From NCBI RefSeq assembly GCF_003391055.1, contig NZ_QUAJ01000021.1, positions 1 to 64,000 of the forward strand: a stretch of 64,000 nt of DNA, written 5' to 3'. This DNA comes from Psychrilyobacter piezotolerans. GTDB taxonomy: Bacteria > Fusobacteriota > Fusobacteriia > Fusobacteriales > Fusobacteriaceae. The notes below the pieces were generated by a model. That model saw only the letters and a program-made list of their open reading frames with translations. It was not told the DNA's origin and did not search any database. The translations under genes and the position numbers were made by a program. This document shows positions 7,702 through 18,097 of this stretch, piece after piece. The stretch's first letter is position 1. The number at the start of each line of letters is the position of its first letter.

Positions 7702-9153
7702 TTACTCAAAAAATATTTCTAAATGTTCCTCCGGACTGGATTTGTCTGAATACGATCCTATGACAAAGACTAACCCTCCCACTGCTATTGTAGGTACTAT
7801 CTGGTGCATTCCAAAAAACTTTATTTTTAAAATAGTCATACTGACGTACACTAAAAGACTTATTCCCATGCTGAGGAGAGCCCCAGTAGAGTTGGCTTTT
7901 TTCCAGTACAATCCCAGCAATATAGGCCACATAAAGACCGCTTCCAGCCCTCCTAAGGCAAATAAATTTAGCCAGACTATAAATTCTGGGGGGTGAAAAG
8001 CTAGTGCAAATACCATAACACCCATAATTAAAGTTGTCCAAAGGGATATCCTGCTCAATTTTTTTTCATCTATTTCCACAGCTATATAATTTATATAGAT
8101 GTCTTTTACTATGGTAGAACTGGTCTGGATCAAAAGGGAGTCCACAGTAGACATAATTGCAGCTAATGGTCCTCCTATGAAGACCCCCAATAATACTGGA
8201 GATAAATTTCTAATAGCTAAGATTGGAATTACCTTATCCCCTAACTGTTCTTTGGGTATGATAGCTATCCCCATAACTCCAATCAGATGCATCATTATCA
8301 TTAAAAATCCAACTACAAAGGTACCTATAACCATGGCTCTATGGAGTGACCTGCTGTCTCTAAACCCCATACACCTTATGGTAGTCTGAGGTAATCCCAG
8401 AAGACCTACTCCCACCAAGACCCAAAATGACATGATAAATGGTTTCGTTATGGCTCCTCCACTGCTGGGAGTCAGCAGGTTTGGGTCTATCTCATAGATA
8501 GTCTTCATTATATTTCTCATCCCGCCGCCGGCTTCTTTTAAAACCCAAAATAGAATTATACTGGTCACCAGCATTATAACACCCTGAATAGCATCTGTTA
8601 TAGCCACAGTTTTAAACCCGCCGAATACAGTATAAAATATTATTGCAAATCCAAAAATAACTAAACCTACAGTGTAGTCCAGACCTGTCAAAACTTCAAA
8701 TAATCTGGCACCTCCAATTACTTGGACAACCATATAGGCCATAAAAAATAATAAAATAGCTGTAGAAGACATTATTACTACCCATTTATTCTGGTACCTG
8801 GCTCTCAGAAAATCATTTATTGTTATTCCATCAATTTTTCTGGAGATAATAGCCAATTTTTTCCCCAAGATCCCCAGAGTTAAAAATGCAGTGGGTATTT
8901 GGATAGAGGCTAAAAGTACCCATCCTAAACCTAGTTTATATGCTACCCCTGGTCCTCCTAAAAATGAACTGGCCCCAGTATAGGTTGCAATAACAGTCAT
9001 GGCTAAAACGAATCCCCCCATACTTCTGTTGCCGATAAAATATTCATTGGTAAAATTTTTACTTTTTTTCCTTCTTGGACTGTTATAGTACGCAATATAT
9101 AAAGTCACCCCCAGGTATATCAGTAGGGGTAATATTAATTTTATTTTTTCCAT
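7702..9153 (-). CDS. panF: sodium/pantothenate symporter
   Basis: A 483-residue member of the sodium:solute symporter (SSS) family with about 13 membrane segments. GNRSMGGFVLAMTVIATYTGASSFLGGPGVAYKLG-type sequence near residues 40-75 and GLPQTTIRCMGF near 255 match PanF. It imports pantothenate with Na+ for coenzyme A synthesis. It overlaps the 3' end of the small yhdT-like gene by 13 nt; yhdT-panF is also a gene pair in E. coli, which supports the assignment. A MarR regulator heads the same unit. Other SSS substrates are possible, but the pair makes pantothenate the best guess. Confidence 0.85.
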   Translation of the reverse strand: MEKIKLILPLLIYLGVTLYIAYYNSPRRKKSKNFTNEYFIGNRSMGGFVLAMTVIATYTGASSFLGGPGVAYKLGLGWVLLASIQIPTAFLTLGILGKKLAIISRKIDGITINDFLRARYQNKWVVIMSSTAILLFFMAYMVVQVIGGARLFEVLTGLDYTVGLVIFGFAIIFYTVFGGFKTVAITDAIQGVIMLVTSIILFWVLKEAGGGMRNIMKTIYEIDPNLLTPSSGGAITKPFIMSFWVLVGVGLLGLPQTTIRCMGFRDSRSLHRAMVIGTFVVGFLMIMMHLIGVMGIAIIPKEQLGDKVIPILAIRNLSPVLLGVFIGGPLAAIMSTVDSLLIQTSSTIVKDIYINYIAVEIDEKKLSRISLWTTLIMGVMVFALAFHPPEFIVWLNLFALGGLEAVFMWPILLGLYWKKANSTGALLSMGISLLVYVSMTILKIKFFGMHQIVPTIAVGGLVFVIGSYSDKSSPEEHLEIFFE

Positions 9154-9422
9154 CCTTCTCTCCCTGCATTTTTTTCATATGTTTTTAAATCTACTTCTTT
9201 AAAGAATAACCTGATAGAAATCCATAATAAGGTAGTTATCACCAAAAACCCTAAGATACAAGAATAAAAAAACCATTCCGGTAAACCTAAGATATATTTA
9301 TAATCTTTTGGATCCACATCTCCTAACCCGTATGCAAAACTATACCACCATACGAAGTATATGAGGTATAAGATGGTCGTTATTATCGCTTCTTTTTTAA
9401 GTTGTTTATTAATCTTCTTCAT
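9141..9422 (-). CDS. yhdT: YhdT/DUF997 family small membrane protein
   Basis: A 93-residue protein with two hydrophobic segments (about residues 13-33 and 50-75) and the characteristic YFVWWYSFAYGLG and GLPEWFFYSC stretches of DUF997. Its role is unknown; it is thought to assist or accompany PanF. The start overlaps the MarR gene's end by 14 nt and its end overlaps panF, indicating translational coupling across three genes. Confidence 0.85.
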   Translation of the reverse strand: MKKINKQLKKEAIITTILYLIYFVWWYSFAYGLGDVDPKDYKYILGLPEWFFYSCILGFLVITTLLWISIRLFFKEVDLKTYEKNAGREGWKK

Positions 9423-9861
9423 CCTCTTTACCCTTTCCTAATTTTTTTAATAATTCAGTTAAAATCAATTTTTCTGTGTCTGTCAATACATCAAAGGTAT
9501 TTTTTAGATTTTCAACATGAGTTCCTAAGATATAGTTCAATAGATTCAGACCTTTAGAAGTAATACTAATTAGTACCTGTCTTTTGTCTATTTCAGACCT
9601 TTCTTTTTTTATGTAGCCCTCCTTTAATAGATTATTTACAACCACTGTCATGGTTCCGCCACTGGAAAACGTCTTTTCAATGATCTCTTTAATATTAAAT
9701 TTTCCCTTATGATAGAGTAAATTTAATACTGAAAATTGTGTTTCTGTTAAACCTTCCTCCTTAATTTTTGGATATATCCTGCTATTTACAGAGGAGTTAC
9801 ACCTAGATAAAGTCACCAATAACTTCAAATTTCTCATCTCTTTCTCATTATAATTTTTCAT
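9409..9861 (-). CDS. MarR family transcriptional regulator
   Basis: A 150-residue winged-helix regulator. The recognition region (NIKEIIEKTFSSGGTMTVVVNNLLKEGYI) and the wing (SEIDKRQVLISIT) are clear. It heads the marR-yhdT-panF unit and probably regulates it, perhaps in response to a pantothenate-related or stress ligand. A palindrome TACTAATTAGTA and a TATAAT box lie 6-25 nt upstream of the first ATG, so transcription would start almost at the ATG. Either the mRNA is leaderless or translation begins at the ATG 8 codons in (MRNLKLL). One Cys (SRCNSS) near residue 20 could be a redox sensor; this is speculative. Confidence 0.85.
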   Translation of the reverse strand: MKNYNEKEMRNLKLLVTLSRCNSSVNSRIYPKIKEEGLTETQFSVLNLLYHKGKFNIKEIIEKTFSSGGTMTVVVNNLLKEGYIKKERSEIDKRQVLISITSKGLNLLNYILGTHVENLKNTFDVLTDTEKLILTELLKKLGKGKEDEED

Positions 9862-9863
9862 AA

Positions 9864-9890
9864 AAAAATTATACTACTAATTAGTATAAA
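9864..9890 (-). promoter_or_regulatory. promoter with overlapping palindromic operator of the MarR-panF unit
   Basis: On the minus strand a TATAAT -10 box immediately follows the perfect 12-bp palindrome TACTAATTAGTA (9875-9886). Overlap of the palindrome with the core promoter fits autorepression by the MarR protein encoded just downstream. Confidence 0.55.
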
Positions 9891-9907
9891 ACGCAATATT
9901 TTTAGAC

Positions 9908-9937
9908 AAAAAAGGCACCCATAAGGATGCCTTTTTT
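9908..9937. terminator. terminator ending the trkH-to-lpxD gene string
   Basis: AAAAAAGGCA / TGCCTTTTTT stem with loop, T-runs on both strands, located 15 nt after the lpxD stop and before the MarR promoter. Confidence 0.9.
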
Positions 9938-9951
9938 CTGCTTTTATTTTC

Positions 9952-10941
9952 TTAATTTTTTCCCAGTTTTTTTACTTTTTTCACTAATTCTGGTAATTTT
10001 TTTAAGCTGGCCTTTATTCTTAAATGCTCTTTGACACTCACCGGTGGATTTCCAGAAAGAACCTGATTAGGAGCTATGTTTCCTGTTACTCCTGACTTAG
10101 CTCCTAAAACAACATTATCACCTATCTTAAGGTGTCCTGCTACTCCAACCTGCCCTGCCAGGGTACAGTTATCTCCAACCTCGGTACTTCCTGCAATCCC
10201 TACCTGGGAGATGATAAAGCAATTTTTCCCGATTATTCCATTGTGTCCTAACTGTACCAGGTTATCAATTTTAGTATACTCTTTTATAATTGTATCCCCG
10301 ATAGCTCCCCTGTCTATAGTAGTATTGGCTCCAATCTCTACGTCATTTTCCAAGATTACCCTTCCTATTTGTTCTATCTTTATATTATTTCCATCTACCT
10401 TGGTATACCCAAATCCATCGGATCCAATCACAGCACCAGGCTGCAAGATACAATTTTTTCCTAAGATACAGAATTCTCTAATCACTGCATTGGGATAGAT
10501 GACAGATCCGTCTCCTATCTCTACATCCTGACCTATATAAACATTTGGATGTATTGTTACATCACTACCTATCTTTGCTCCGTGACCTATATAGACATTG
10601 GGAGCTATTTTTACTCCCTCACCTATTACTGCACTATCCTCTATTGCTTTTATAGGGAACATCACTTCTTTTTTAAAGAATTTTAACAATATAGGCATCA
10701 ATTCTCTGGGGTTTTTTTCAACGACTATATATGTTTTATCAGGCAGATATTCCTCTAATTCAGGAACTACCAGTACCGTTGCATCTGTCTCACCTAATTT
10801 CATTAAAAATTTATCCTCTGCTGCAAACGTCACCTCTCCCTTCCTGGCTTGAAAAAAGGGAGCAAGTCCAGTAATTTCCTGAACTTTATCCCCCTTAATT
10901 TCTCCACCAAGAAGAGCTGATAATTTTTCTAAATTATACAT
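9952..10941 (-). CDS. lpxD: UDP-3-O-acylglucosamine N-acyltransferase
   Basis: A 329-residue trimeric left-handed beta-helix acyltransferase that adds the second 3-hydroxyacyl chain in lipid A synthesis. An N-terminal UDP-binding domain (residues 1-100) is followed by many hexapeptide repeats ([18 protein letters not shown] and so on) from about 105 to 310. The catalytic histidine is H233 in [14 protein letters not shown] after TAGGAGGAG. It is the last gene of the outer-membrane assembly cluster, 18 nt after skp, as in many diderms (bamA-skp-lpxD). Function is firm. Confidence 0.95.
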   Translation of the reverse strand: MYNLEKLSALLGGEIKGDKVQEITGLAPFFQARKGEVTFAAEDKFLMKLGETDATVLVVPELEEYLPDKTYIVVEKNPRELMPILLKFFKKEVMFPIKAIEDSAVIGEGVKIAPNVYIGHGAKIGSDVTIHPNVYIGQDVEIGDGSVIYPNAVIREFCILGKNCILQPGAVIGSDGFGYTKVDGNNIKIEQIGRVILENDVEIGANTTIDRGAIGDTIIKEYTKIDNLVQLGHNGIIGKNCFIISQVGIAGSTEVGDNCTLAGQVGVAGHLKIGDNVVLGAKSGVTGNIAPNQVLSGNPPVSVKEHLRIKASLKKLPELVKKVKKLGKN

Positions 10942-10959
10942 AAACTCCTCCTAATATCA

Positions 10960-11448
10960 TTATAATTTTATTTTTTTTGAACTTTCTAAGACTTTTAATA
11001 CATCTGCTGTTATATCTTGCCCGCCATATAATACAGCTCCCTCTTCAATAACCATTTCATATTTATTTTTCTTAGCTACCTGCTTAACTGCTGATTTTAT
11101 CTCATTTTGTATAGTTCCCATCTCTTCATATTCTAATCTTCCTAATTTTTGCTGCAGTGCTTGACGCTCTTTTCCAAATTCCATCTGTTGTTTTTGGAAT
11201 TTATCTTTTTCTGCCACTGTTACCTTATCACCTTTTGCATTTAATTCTTTCGCTATTTTTTCTAAATTTTTAGCTTTAACTGCTAATTGTCCCTCTAATT
11301 TTGTTTTTTCAGTTTCTAATTTTGTTTTAGCGGTTTGTGTTTTTGAGTACCCTTGAAATACTTTTTGTGTATTCACCGTAGCTATCTTAGCTGCAAAAAT
11401 CGATACCGACATACTTATTGCCATTACTAATGTTAATACTTTTTTCAT
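10960..11448 (-). CDS. skp: OmpH/Skp periplasmic chaperone
   Basis: A 162-residue protein with signal peptide (MKKVLTLVMAISMSVSIFA, cleavage near AAKIA), then the Skp core: IATVNTQKVFQGY and a long charged coiled coil (about residues 35-105) followed by a short beta segment. Skp binds unfolded outer-membrane proteins and delivers them to BAM. The ATG at 11446-11448 is chosen because GGGAGTGAG lies at the right distance and it gives a proper signal peptide; a longer frame adds five residues. It lies between bamA and lpxD, its usual place. Confidence 0.92.
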   Translation of the reverse strand: MKKVLTLVMAISMSVSIFAAKIATVNTQKVFQGYSKTQTAKTKLETEKTKLEGQLAVKAKNLEKIAKELNAKGDKVTVAEKDKFQKQQMEFGKERQALQQKLGRLEYEEMGTIQNEIKSAVKQVAKKNKYEMVIEEGAVLYGGQDITADVLKVLESSKKIKL

Positions 11449-11478
11449 TACACTCACTCCCATTTAGTTATATTATAT

Positions 11479-13545
11479 TTAAAACATCTGTCCCATGTTG
11501 AAGAAGAACTGCATTCCACTTTCCTCAGAATCTCCTACTGGGAATCCAAAATCAAGTCTGATTGGTCCGATTGGTGTTTTTATTCTAAGTCCTACACCTG
11601 CCGATTGCTTCATATCATCCGGAAAATTCCCCTCAGATCGATCTACAAATTTATCTTTACTGTCCCCATGATACCAAGATCTACCAAGGTCATAGAAGAA
11701 AACCAGTCCTAACATTTCATTTATTTCCGTTCTATTTTCGATGTTAAAAATTAATTGATCCTGCCCTCTAAACGAGCCGTATTGATACCCTCTCATAGAG
11801 TTGGCTCCACCAGAAGCATACAATTGCTGGTATTTCAATGAGTCTGTACCTATTCCTGCAACCATTCTATAGGCCATGGTATTCCCCTTGAATAACCCTT
11901 GATGATATTTTCTAAGTTCCAAGGTAGCCTTGGAAAAAAGTTCATCTTTGGTATTTATTCCTGGATCATCCTCATATGCACTCCCTGCATTAATTCCAAA
12001 ATAATGACCTAGTTCTACACTAAATTTAGCATAGTTACCAGATGTAGGATCTAAATAATTATTTCTGGTATCATATATAACTGATGGTGTCACACTTGCA
12101 TAGTTATAATCCTGTGTACGCTTAGCATCTTCATTTTTTTCTTGGACTCTCTCTAATTTAAGCCCCAGTTCAAATCTTAAATATCTGCTGAGACCTTTAC
12201 CAATGGAGATTGTACCCCCGTGAATAGTACTGGCATAGTGATCGTAGGTTTCATTGTCTTCATCCTCTTGTCTGTATAAATTCCATCCCCACGATACAAA
12301 ATCTGTACCTTTTATCCATGAATCTCTAAATGACAGGCTTACACTTGTATAATCTTTGGAAGATTTTTCAAAGGTAAATCCAAGATCTTGTCCCCGTCCC
12401 TTATAGTTACTGTCCTTTATACTGACACTTCCTACAAGTCCTACTGCTGAACCATAAGATATTGCCCCTTGAAGCATGGCTGTTCTGTCCTCATCTATAA
12501 GGAGCACCACTTTTACACCATCCGGGTCTCCAGGAATATTTTTATATTCCGGCTGGATATTTTTAAAAGCACCACTTCTCATTAAGTTTCTTACCGTTTG
12601 ATCATAGTCTTTTTGGTTAAATACCTGTCCCTCTTTTATCTCTAATTCTCTTTCGATTATAAAATTTTCTGTTTTTAAAAGAGTATCATTGGATTGTCTA
12701 CGAGCACCTTTTTGCTTAGTTACCATCTTCTTATACTCAACGTTACGAATAATTCCCTCAGCAAGAGTTATTACCAGTTCCATATTGTTATTAATATCTA
12801 TATTTATAACTTTTGCAAGAGTATAACCATCTTCATGATATTTTTTTATGATCCTGTCTTTATCATCCCTCAATGTATTTATATTATATATTTTTCCAGG
12901 TTCAGTTTGAATTAATGCAATTAATTCATCGGTTGAATACTTGGTATTCCCTTCAATTTTCACTCCTGTTATTACCTGGTTTTCTTCTAGATTGTATTGG
13001 ACCGATACTCCTTCACCATACTTATATACCTCTGGATTTACATCCCTGAAATAACCGGTATTAATAAGTTTTCTCTGTCCCTCTAAAATTTTTGCCTTAG
13101 AAAAAAATGAACCCACTTTTACTGGTATTTGCTCTAAAATTTCCTCTCTGGAAATATGTAAATTTCCAAATATATCTATTGTACTTATAATTAAAGATTT
13201 ATCCACCTTTACCCTCTCAGACATAGGTAAAATATTTTCTTTTTTTAATAGATTGGCCGCATCTTTATCCTCTTTAATCTCAATGATAAGTTTTATCTTA
13301 TTATTTTCTAATTTAGGATATATAGTTACGTCATCTATATAGGATAATTTTTTTATACTTTGATAATCCCTTACCATGTCGTTCGTAGAGTATTTGTCTC
13401 CCACTTTGGAATTTAAATTTCCTTTTATAACTTCCATTGGTACTTCCCGGTTTCCTCTAATATCTATATCAGATATTTCGTAATCCAGGGAAAAACTCAC
13501 CAATGAGATCAAAAGTGTCAATAAAATTATTAATTGTTTTCTCAT
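11479..13545 (-). CDS. bamA: outer membrane protein assembly factor BamA
   Basis: A 688-residue Omp85 protein. It has a signal peptide (to about residue 19), several POTRA domains (visible repeats such as ISDIDIRGNREVP, ISTIDIFGNLHISREEI and ITGVKIEGNTKYSTDEL up to about residue 370), and a 16-strand barrel. The loop-6 signature appears as NSMRGYQYGS and the chain ends in Phe, as expected. It folds and inserts outer-membrane proteins. Its ATG overlaps the tamB stop in an ATGA junction, so BamA and TamB are translationally coupled. Shorter than E. coli BamA (810), consistent with fewer POTRA domains. Confidence 0.95.
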   Translation of the reverse strand: MRKQLIILLTLLISLVSFSLDYEISDIDIRGNREVPMEVIKGNLNSKVGDKYSTNDMVRDYQSIKKLSYIDDVTIYPKLENNKIKLIIEIKEDKDAANLLKKENILPMSERVKVDKSLIISTIDIFGNLHISREEILEQIPVKVGSFFSKAKILEGQRKLINTGYFRDVNPEVYKYGEGVSVQYNLEENQVITGVKIEGNTKYSTDELIALIQTEPGKIYNINTLRDDKDRIIKKYHEDGYTLAKVINIDINNNMELVITLAEGIIRNVEYKKMVTKQKGARRQSNDTLLKTENFIIERELEIKEGQVFNQKDYDQTVRNLMRSGAFKNIQPEYKNIPGDPDGVKVVLLIDEDRTAMLQGAISYGSAVGLVGSVSIKDSNYKGRGQDLGFTFEKSSKDYTSVSLSFRDSWIKGTDFVSWGWNLYRQEDEDNETYDHYASTIHGGTISIGKGLSRYLRFELGLKLERVQEKNEDAKRTQDYNYASVTPSVIYDTRNNYLDPTSGNYAKFSVELGHYFGINAGSAYEDDPGINTKDELFSKATLELRKYHQGLFKGNTMAYRMVAGIGTDSLKYQQLYASGGANSMRGYQYGSFRGQDQLIFNIENRTEINEMLGLVFFYDLGRSWYHGDSKDKFVDRSEGNFPDDMKQSAGVGLRIKTPIGPIRLDFGFPVGDSEESGMQFFFNMGQMF

Positions 13546-16500
13546 TCTTCTCCTCCAAGTAAAAATATGTTAAGTATTATCTGCTCTAAATTTTTATATT
13601 TTTTTCTCCAACTTAAATCAATATGATAGTTAATAAGGGTATCACCTGTTCTTGCTCTACCCTCTGGAATTTTACCAACTCCACCACCCCACGATAAGTT
13701 TTTTGTTATTCTATGATCTAAAGCGAAATCGTACTCAGTGACATTGTCATAATATTTAGATGCTCCCCATCTAGCTTCAGCCTTCCAATACAATTTATCT
13801 TTGTATATTGGATTCTCAGCTTCTACCGATGCTCCTAATCCCAAAGATCCTGTATCCTTATAAGTTCCACCTTCATATTCATATGCTACTAAATCAGATG
13901 AAATTTGAAATTTTTCTATCTTCAATACATTGGCAATTTCTGCAGATATAGGTGAAAAAAGTTTAGCACTTATTTCCCTGTCCAATACATCTTTTACCAC
14001 TACACCTGTATTTTTTTCATCACTTACATTATGAAAAGTCAGTAAGGATCCAATCTCATCTGGACTTAATCCTGAACCTGTACTCATTTGGATCTGTAAA
14101 TCCGGATATTCACCGTTTATATTTATATATACATCTTCATTTGCTATGGTAGAGTTTGCATTTAGTACTACTATCGGGTGAAAACTTACAGACTCCGCTT
14201 CGGTTTTTACAAATTTTGCTGTGGCAGTACTCAGATAAAATAAATTATTGTTTAATACAACGGACCCGTCATCGATACTGACTATCCCATTATAACTTAT
14301 CTCTTTATTTTTTAATTTTAAATTTCCATCTATATTCAAATCTCCATATATATTTTCAACAATAGAAGTATAAGTCAATTTTGAAATTTTTAATTTAATT
14401 GGATTTTTAGTTTTTAAATTTATATCTATGTCGATACTGGGCCCCTCATCTTCAACAGTTTTAATCTCAAAGTCACTACCTAACTCTTTGGATTTTTTGA
14501 TAACTTTCTTCTCTTTAATCTGGGAAGCTATACTGGAAACTTCTGTGTCCTCTACATCCGGGATCCCCAAAATTTCACCACTGTTAATTATAAAATCACC
14601 AGTGACTTTGTTTTTAGCAAAAACTGCATCTGAGCTCAGTACCAGGTTGATTTTATCCTGATAGGAATAATCCATATTGTCTAAAATCAAATTAAGTCTG
14701 TAATCTAAATTAGACAGCTGACTTTCTTCCCTTTCTATCCCCTTAAATTCAGGTATTTTTAAATAACCTTCCATTTTAATGTCACCATTATTTATCTTAC
14801 CCTGAAAATAATCGATCTTCACAAGTTTTTTATCTAAAACTACCTGGGTATTAACTTTATCTATAAAAATTCCATATTTCGGCATTTCAGCTGACAAATC
14901 TTTGATTTTAAATTCACCATAATTATTTTTGGAATTTATCTCTACATCTATAGTAGCTATTCCCTTAATTTGGTTTATATATTCAGAAAAAGAAAAAATA
15001 TTCAGAAAAGAAAGATCTATTTCGTTGGATTTGATATTTAAACTATAGTCAAAATCTGTAAAATCAACCTTCCCCTGGGAGGTAAGTTTATTGTCATGAT
15101 AACTTAAACTCAACTCTTTTAATGTCAGCTCTTTTAAATCACCACGGATGTCGACCTTTAAGTTTTCAAACTTATTTCCATCAATAAGGATGGTCTCACT
15201 GTCTATCTTAAAATCGTATTTTAGATCATTAAATGCACCATCTATATTGATCTCAGTGTTTAACTTTCCATTTATATCTTGGATATTTGAATATTCTCTT
15301 AATTTTTCAATATCTAAAATATCTTTAAGTTTAAAGGAAAGTTTGTTTTGGCTAAGGTCTATCCATCCTCTTCCGCCTAAAAGTTTATCTCCACTATCAG
15401 AATAAATTATAACATCATTAATATCCATATGACCGCTTTTACCTACCTTATCTAAGTCCCCCCCTTTATAAGTAGATATCATCTTTATATTTGGCAGTTT
15501 CCTTCCCCGCAGATAGACATTATCTGCAAAAGTTTTAAAAACCCCGTTAATATTATCCGGTGTTCCCCACAGGACAACTTCTCCTGTAAGGCGATATTTT
15601 AAATTTACATCCCCATAATATTCCGCCAAATTATTTTCAAGTAAATTTACCTTTAGTCTGAATTCTTTAGAAGGAACATCATAATATCCGCTGATATTAT
15701 TTTCACCGACTTTGAATCCGTCAAAATAAATATTTTGATCATAAAAACGGATTCCTCCCTTTAAATATATCTTTGGTAAATCTTCATATTGAATCCAGGC
15801 ATTTGTCGAATAAAAATTAATTTTATAATTTCCCAAGTCACCCTGTAGGCTTCCATCGACCTCCTCTAGATCCATCCTGATCCCATACTTTTCCAGTAAT
15901 TTCACCTTATTTTCTTTTATTCCCCTTATCTTATAGTCAAAGTCTAAGGTTTGATTAATTATATTATAGTCCCCTGCAATTGTCAAAAGATTATTTCTCA
16001 CTTCTAAGACCTTAAAAACTCCATCTTTATAATTTAATCCCACCTTAAAGTCTTTAAATTCCACGTCATTATAGGACAGTTCTCCTAAATAACCATCGAA
16101 GTCTACACCGAGTTCATCATTGTTAACCACCCTTAGTCTTCCTCGAATATCCTTATAGGAAACCCCATACCTGCCGTTTTTACTGTCTAAATTAGAAATC
16201 AGGGTAAAAAATTTCTTTTTCCCTATAAAAGTACCGTCAAAATCTACCCCTGTTTCTAAGTCATCAATAGAGATAAAGTTTTCAACCTTCAAATTTTTTC
16301 CTATATAATCAAAATTATAGGAGAGATTATCTATATCTAAATAACCATTAGCGGACAGCTGTAACTCATTATAAAATAAATTTATCTTGTTAAAATAGAT
16401 CCTGTTGCCATTATTGGTAAAGTTCAAAACTAAAGATCTCAGAGATTTTTTTTCCTTTATCTCTACTTCTCCCTGCCCTAAAATCAAATTTTTATTGGCA

Positions 16501-18005
16501 TAGTCATAGATTACTTTAACATTATTTTTAGTAGAATAATATTCATCCCTATATTTTATCTCTACATCTTTAGTTCCTATACTAGAGATCCCAAATGTTT
16601 TTTTACCGAGATCGACATTCCCGCCTATTTTTAATATATCTGAAGAGAGGGTATAGTCAATTTTTTCAGCATTTAAATCATATTTGAAATCACCGCTTAA
16701 TTCTTTTAATTTTAAAGGACTTTTCCTGTTTAAAATATTAAAATTCAGATCTAAAATATCATTTTCATAAGAACCATTTAGCAGGGTATACCCCTCCAGT
16801 CCGTCATAATCCAGAAAGAATCTAAGATCTTTTAATTTCACCTGATCTTTGAATAAAACTATACTCCCTTTTAGATCTTTTACCTCAGTTCCTTTAATAT
16901 CCAGGGTATCTAATCTCAGATAGTTATCCAAAGTCAGGTTAAATTCCTCATCAAAACTAAATTTTAATCTCAGATATGAAATGTTGAAATCTCCTAAGTC
17001 ATCTAATTTTTTCTTCAGGGTATCACCCAGTAAGGTAACTTTTTTTATATCTTCTTTATTCAGGTCCCTGGCTGTTACGTCCATCTCTAAACCATCTGGA
17101 CGATATTCCAGAGAGAAGTTAACATCTTTTTCTCCCATCTTTCCATCTAACTTTAATTTTATCCTACTCCCTAAAAACTCCACTCCCCCATGGATATCTG
17201 TAGCCACTCCCTCATATGCACTGGTATGAAAGGTGGCCGCAGACAGATAAGCATCTCCCCATAATCCGTCACTATCTATAGTCAGGTCCAGGTCTGCTTT
17301 TCCTCCTAAGTAAGTTGTGTATTCATCTACATAGGCGTATTGCATAAGGTCCTGGTCGATACTCCCGTTTTTTAATTTAATGGTCATAGAATAGTCTTTT
17401 TCATAGTTGGTAAAGGAATAATCTACCATTTCATCCCCTGCAGTGTTATAAAACCTCAGATCGATCCCATGGGTATCATCAAAGCTGACATATCCCTCTA
17501 CATTTTCCACGAACATATTTATAGGGTTTTCATAATAATTATCCTGAAACAGCAGCCTGGCATTGGTCACTGTGATAATATCTATAGGTACTCCTGTTCC
17601 TGCTTTCCCACCTGTCCCAGAGCTTCCACCAGCGAAAATATCCACTATATTTATACCTCTATTTTTATCTACTGCGATATATAAGTAGGGATCCTCAGCA
17701 CTGATCTCTGTAATTTTACCCCTTAGGAGGTCTTTTATAGAATACCGCAGGATGAGCTTAGGAGCGTAAAGTATGGTGATCCCCTTATCATCTTTTAAGA
17801 CTGCATCATCTACTACAATCAGACCAAATGTGGAAAGATCAGAGGTTGTATGGGAGATATCAGCTAAAAAATATTTTAAAGACATATCTACTATTCGGTC
17901 AAAGTTGTCCTTAACGGTAATATATAATGGAACAGTCATTAACATTAAAACCAGTACCGAGGAAGCAATGAAACTTTTTCGGTATTTTATGATAAGTCTT
18001 TTCAC
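13542..18005 (-). CDS. tamB: TamB/AsmA-like translocation and assembly module protein
   Basis: A 1,487-residue protein with one N-terminal signal anchor (about residues 9-29) and a very long periplasmic region of repeating beta strands with the LxLxxDxLxLxG-like pattern of AsmA-like bridge proteins. The C-terminal ~350 residues form the TamB domain (ILGIPDVEDT, GSGLSPDEIGSLLTFHN). TamB-like proteins span the periplasm and are thought to move phospholipids to, or assist assembly of, the outer membrane. GTG start after AAGGGGGGAAGC. It lies directly before bamA, which here may act as the TamA partner as well. Full length, no frameshift seen. Confidence 0.93.
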   Translation of the reverse strand: MKRLIIKYRKSFIASSVLVLMLMTVPLYITVKDNFDRIVDMSLKYFLADISHTTSDLSTFGLIVVDDAVLKDDKGITILYAPKLILRYSIKDLLRGKITEISAEDPYLYIAVDKNRGINIVDIFAGGSSGTGGKAGTGVPIDIITVTNARLLFQDNYYENPINMFVENVEGYVSFDDTHGIDLRFYNTAGDEMVDYSFTNYEKDYSMTIKLKNGSIDQDLMQYAYVDEYTTYLGGKADLDLTIDSDGLWGDAYLSAATFHTSAYEGVATDIHGGVEFLGSRIKLKLDGKMGEKDVNFSLEYRPDGLEMDVTARDLNKEDIKKVTLLGDTLKKKLDDLGDFNISYLRLKFSFDEEFNLTLDNYLRLDTLDIKGTEVKDLKGSIVLFKDQVKLKDLRFFLDYDGLEGYTLLNGSYENDILDLNFNILNRKSPLKLKELSGDFKYDLNAEKIDYTLSSDILKIGGNVDLGKKTFGISSIGTKDVEIKYRDEYYSTKNNVKVIYDYANKNLILGQGEVEIKEKKSLRSLVLNFTNNGNRIYFNKINLFYNELQLSANGYLDIDNLSYNFDYIGKNLKVENFISIDDLETGVDFDGTFIGKKKFFTLISNLDSKNGRYGVSYKDIRGRLRVVNNDELGVDFDGYLGELSYNDVEFKDFKVGLNYKDGVFKVLEVRNNLLTIAGDYNIINQTLDFDYKIRGIKENKVKLLEKYGIRMDLEEVDGSLQGDLGNYKINFYSTNAWIQYEDLPKIYLKGGIRFYDQNIYFDGFKVGENNISGYYDVPSKEFRLKVNLLENNLAEYYGDVNLKYRLTGEVVLWGTPDNINGVFKTFADNVYLRGRKLPNIKMISTYKGGDLDKVGKSGHMDINDVIIYSDSGDKLLGGRGWIDLSQNKLSFKLKDILDIEKLREYSNIQDINGKLNTEINIDGAFNDLKYDFKIDSETILIDGNKFENLKVDIRGDLKELTLKELSLSYHDNKLTSQGKVDFTDFDYSLNIKSNEIDLSFLNIFSFSEYINQIKGIATIDVEINSKNNYGEFKIKDLSAEMPKYGIFIDKVNTQVVLDKKLVKIDYFQGKINNGDIKMEGYLKIPEFKGIEREESQLSNLDYRLNLILDNMDYSYQDKINLVLSSDAVFAKNKVTGDFIINSGEILGIPDVEDTEVSSIASQIKEKKVIKKSKELGSDFEIKTVEDEGPSIDIDINLKTKNPIKLKISKLTYTSIVENIYGDLNIDGNLKLKNKEISYNGIVSIDDGSVVLNNNLFYLSTATAKFVKTEAESVSFHPIVVLNANSTIANEDVYININGEYPDLQIQMSTGSGLSPDEIGSLLTFHNVSDEKNTGVVVKDVLDREISAKLFSPISAEIANVLKIEKFQISSDLVAYEYEGGTYKDTGSLGLGASVEAENPIYKDKLYWKAEARWGASKYYDNVTEYDFALDHRITKNLSWGGGVGKIPEGRARTGDTLINYHIDLSWRKKYKNLEQIILNIFLLGGEE

Positions 18006-18097
18006 AGCTTCCCCCCTTGTCTCCTTCGGTGAAATTAATAATTAAATCCAAAATTTTATTTAATTTTCAATTATAATTTCTCAATTTTCAATTGTGC

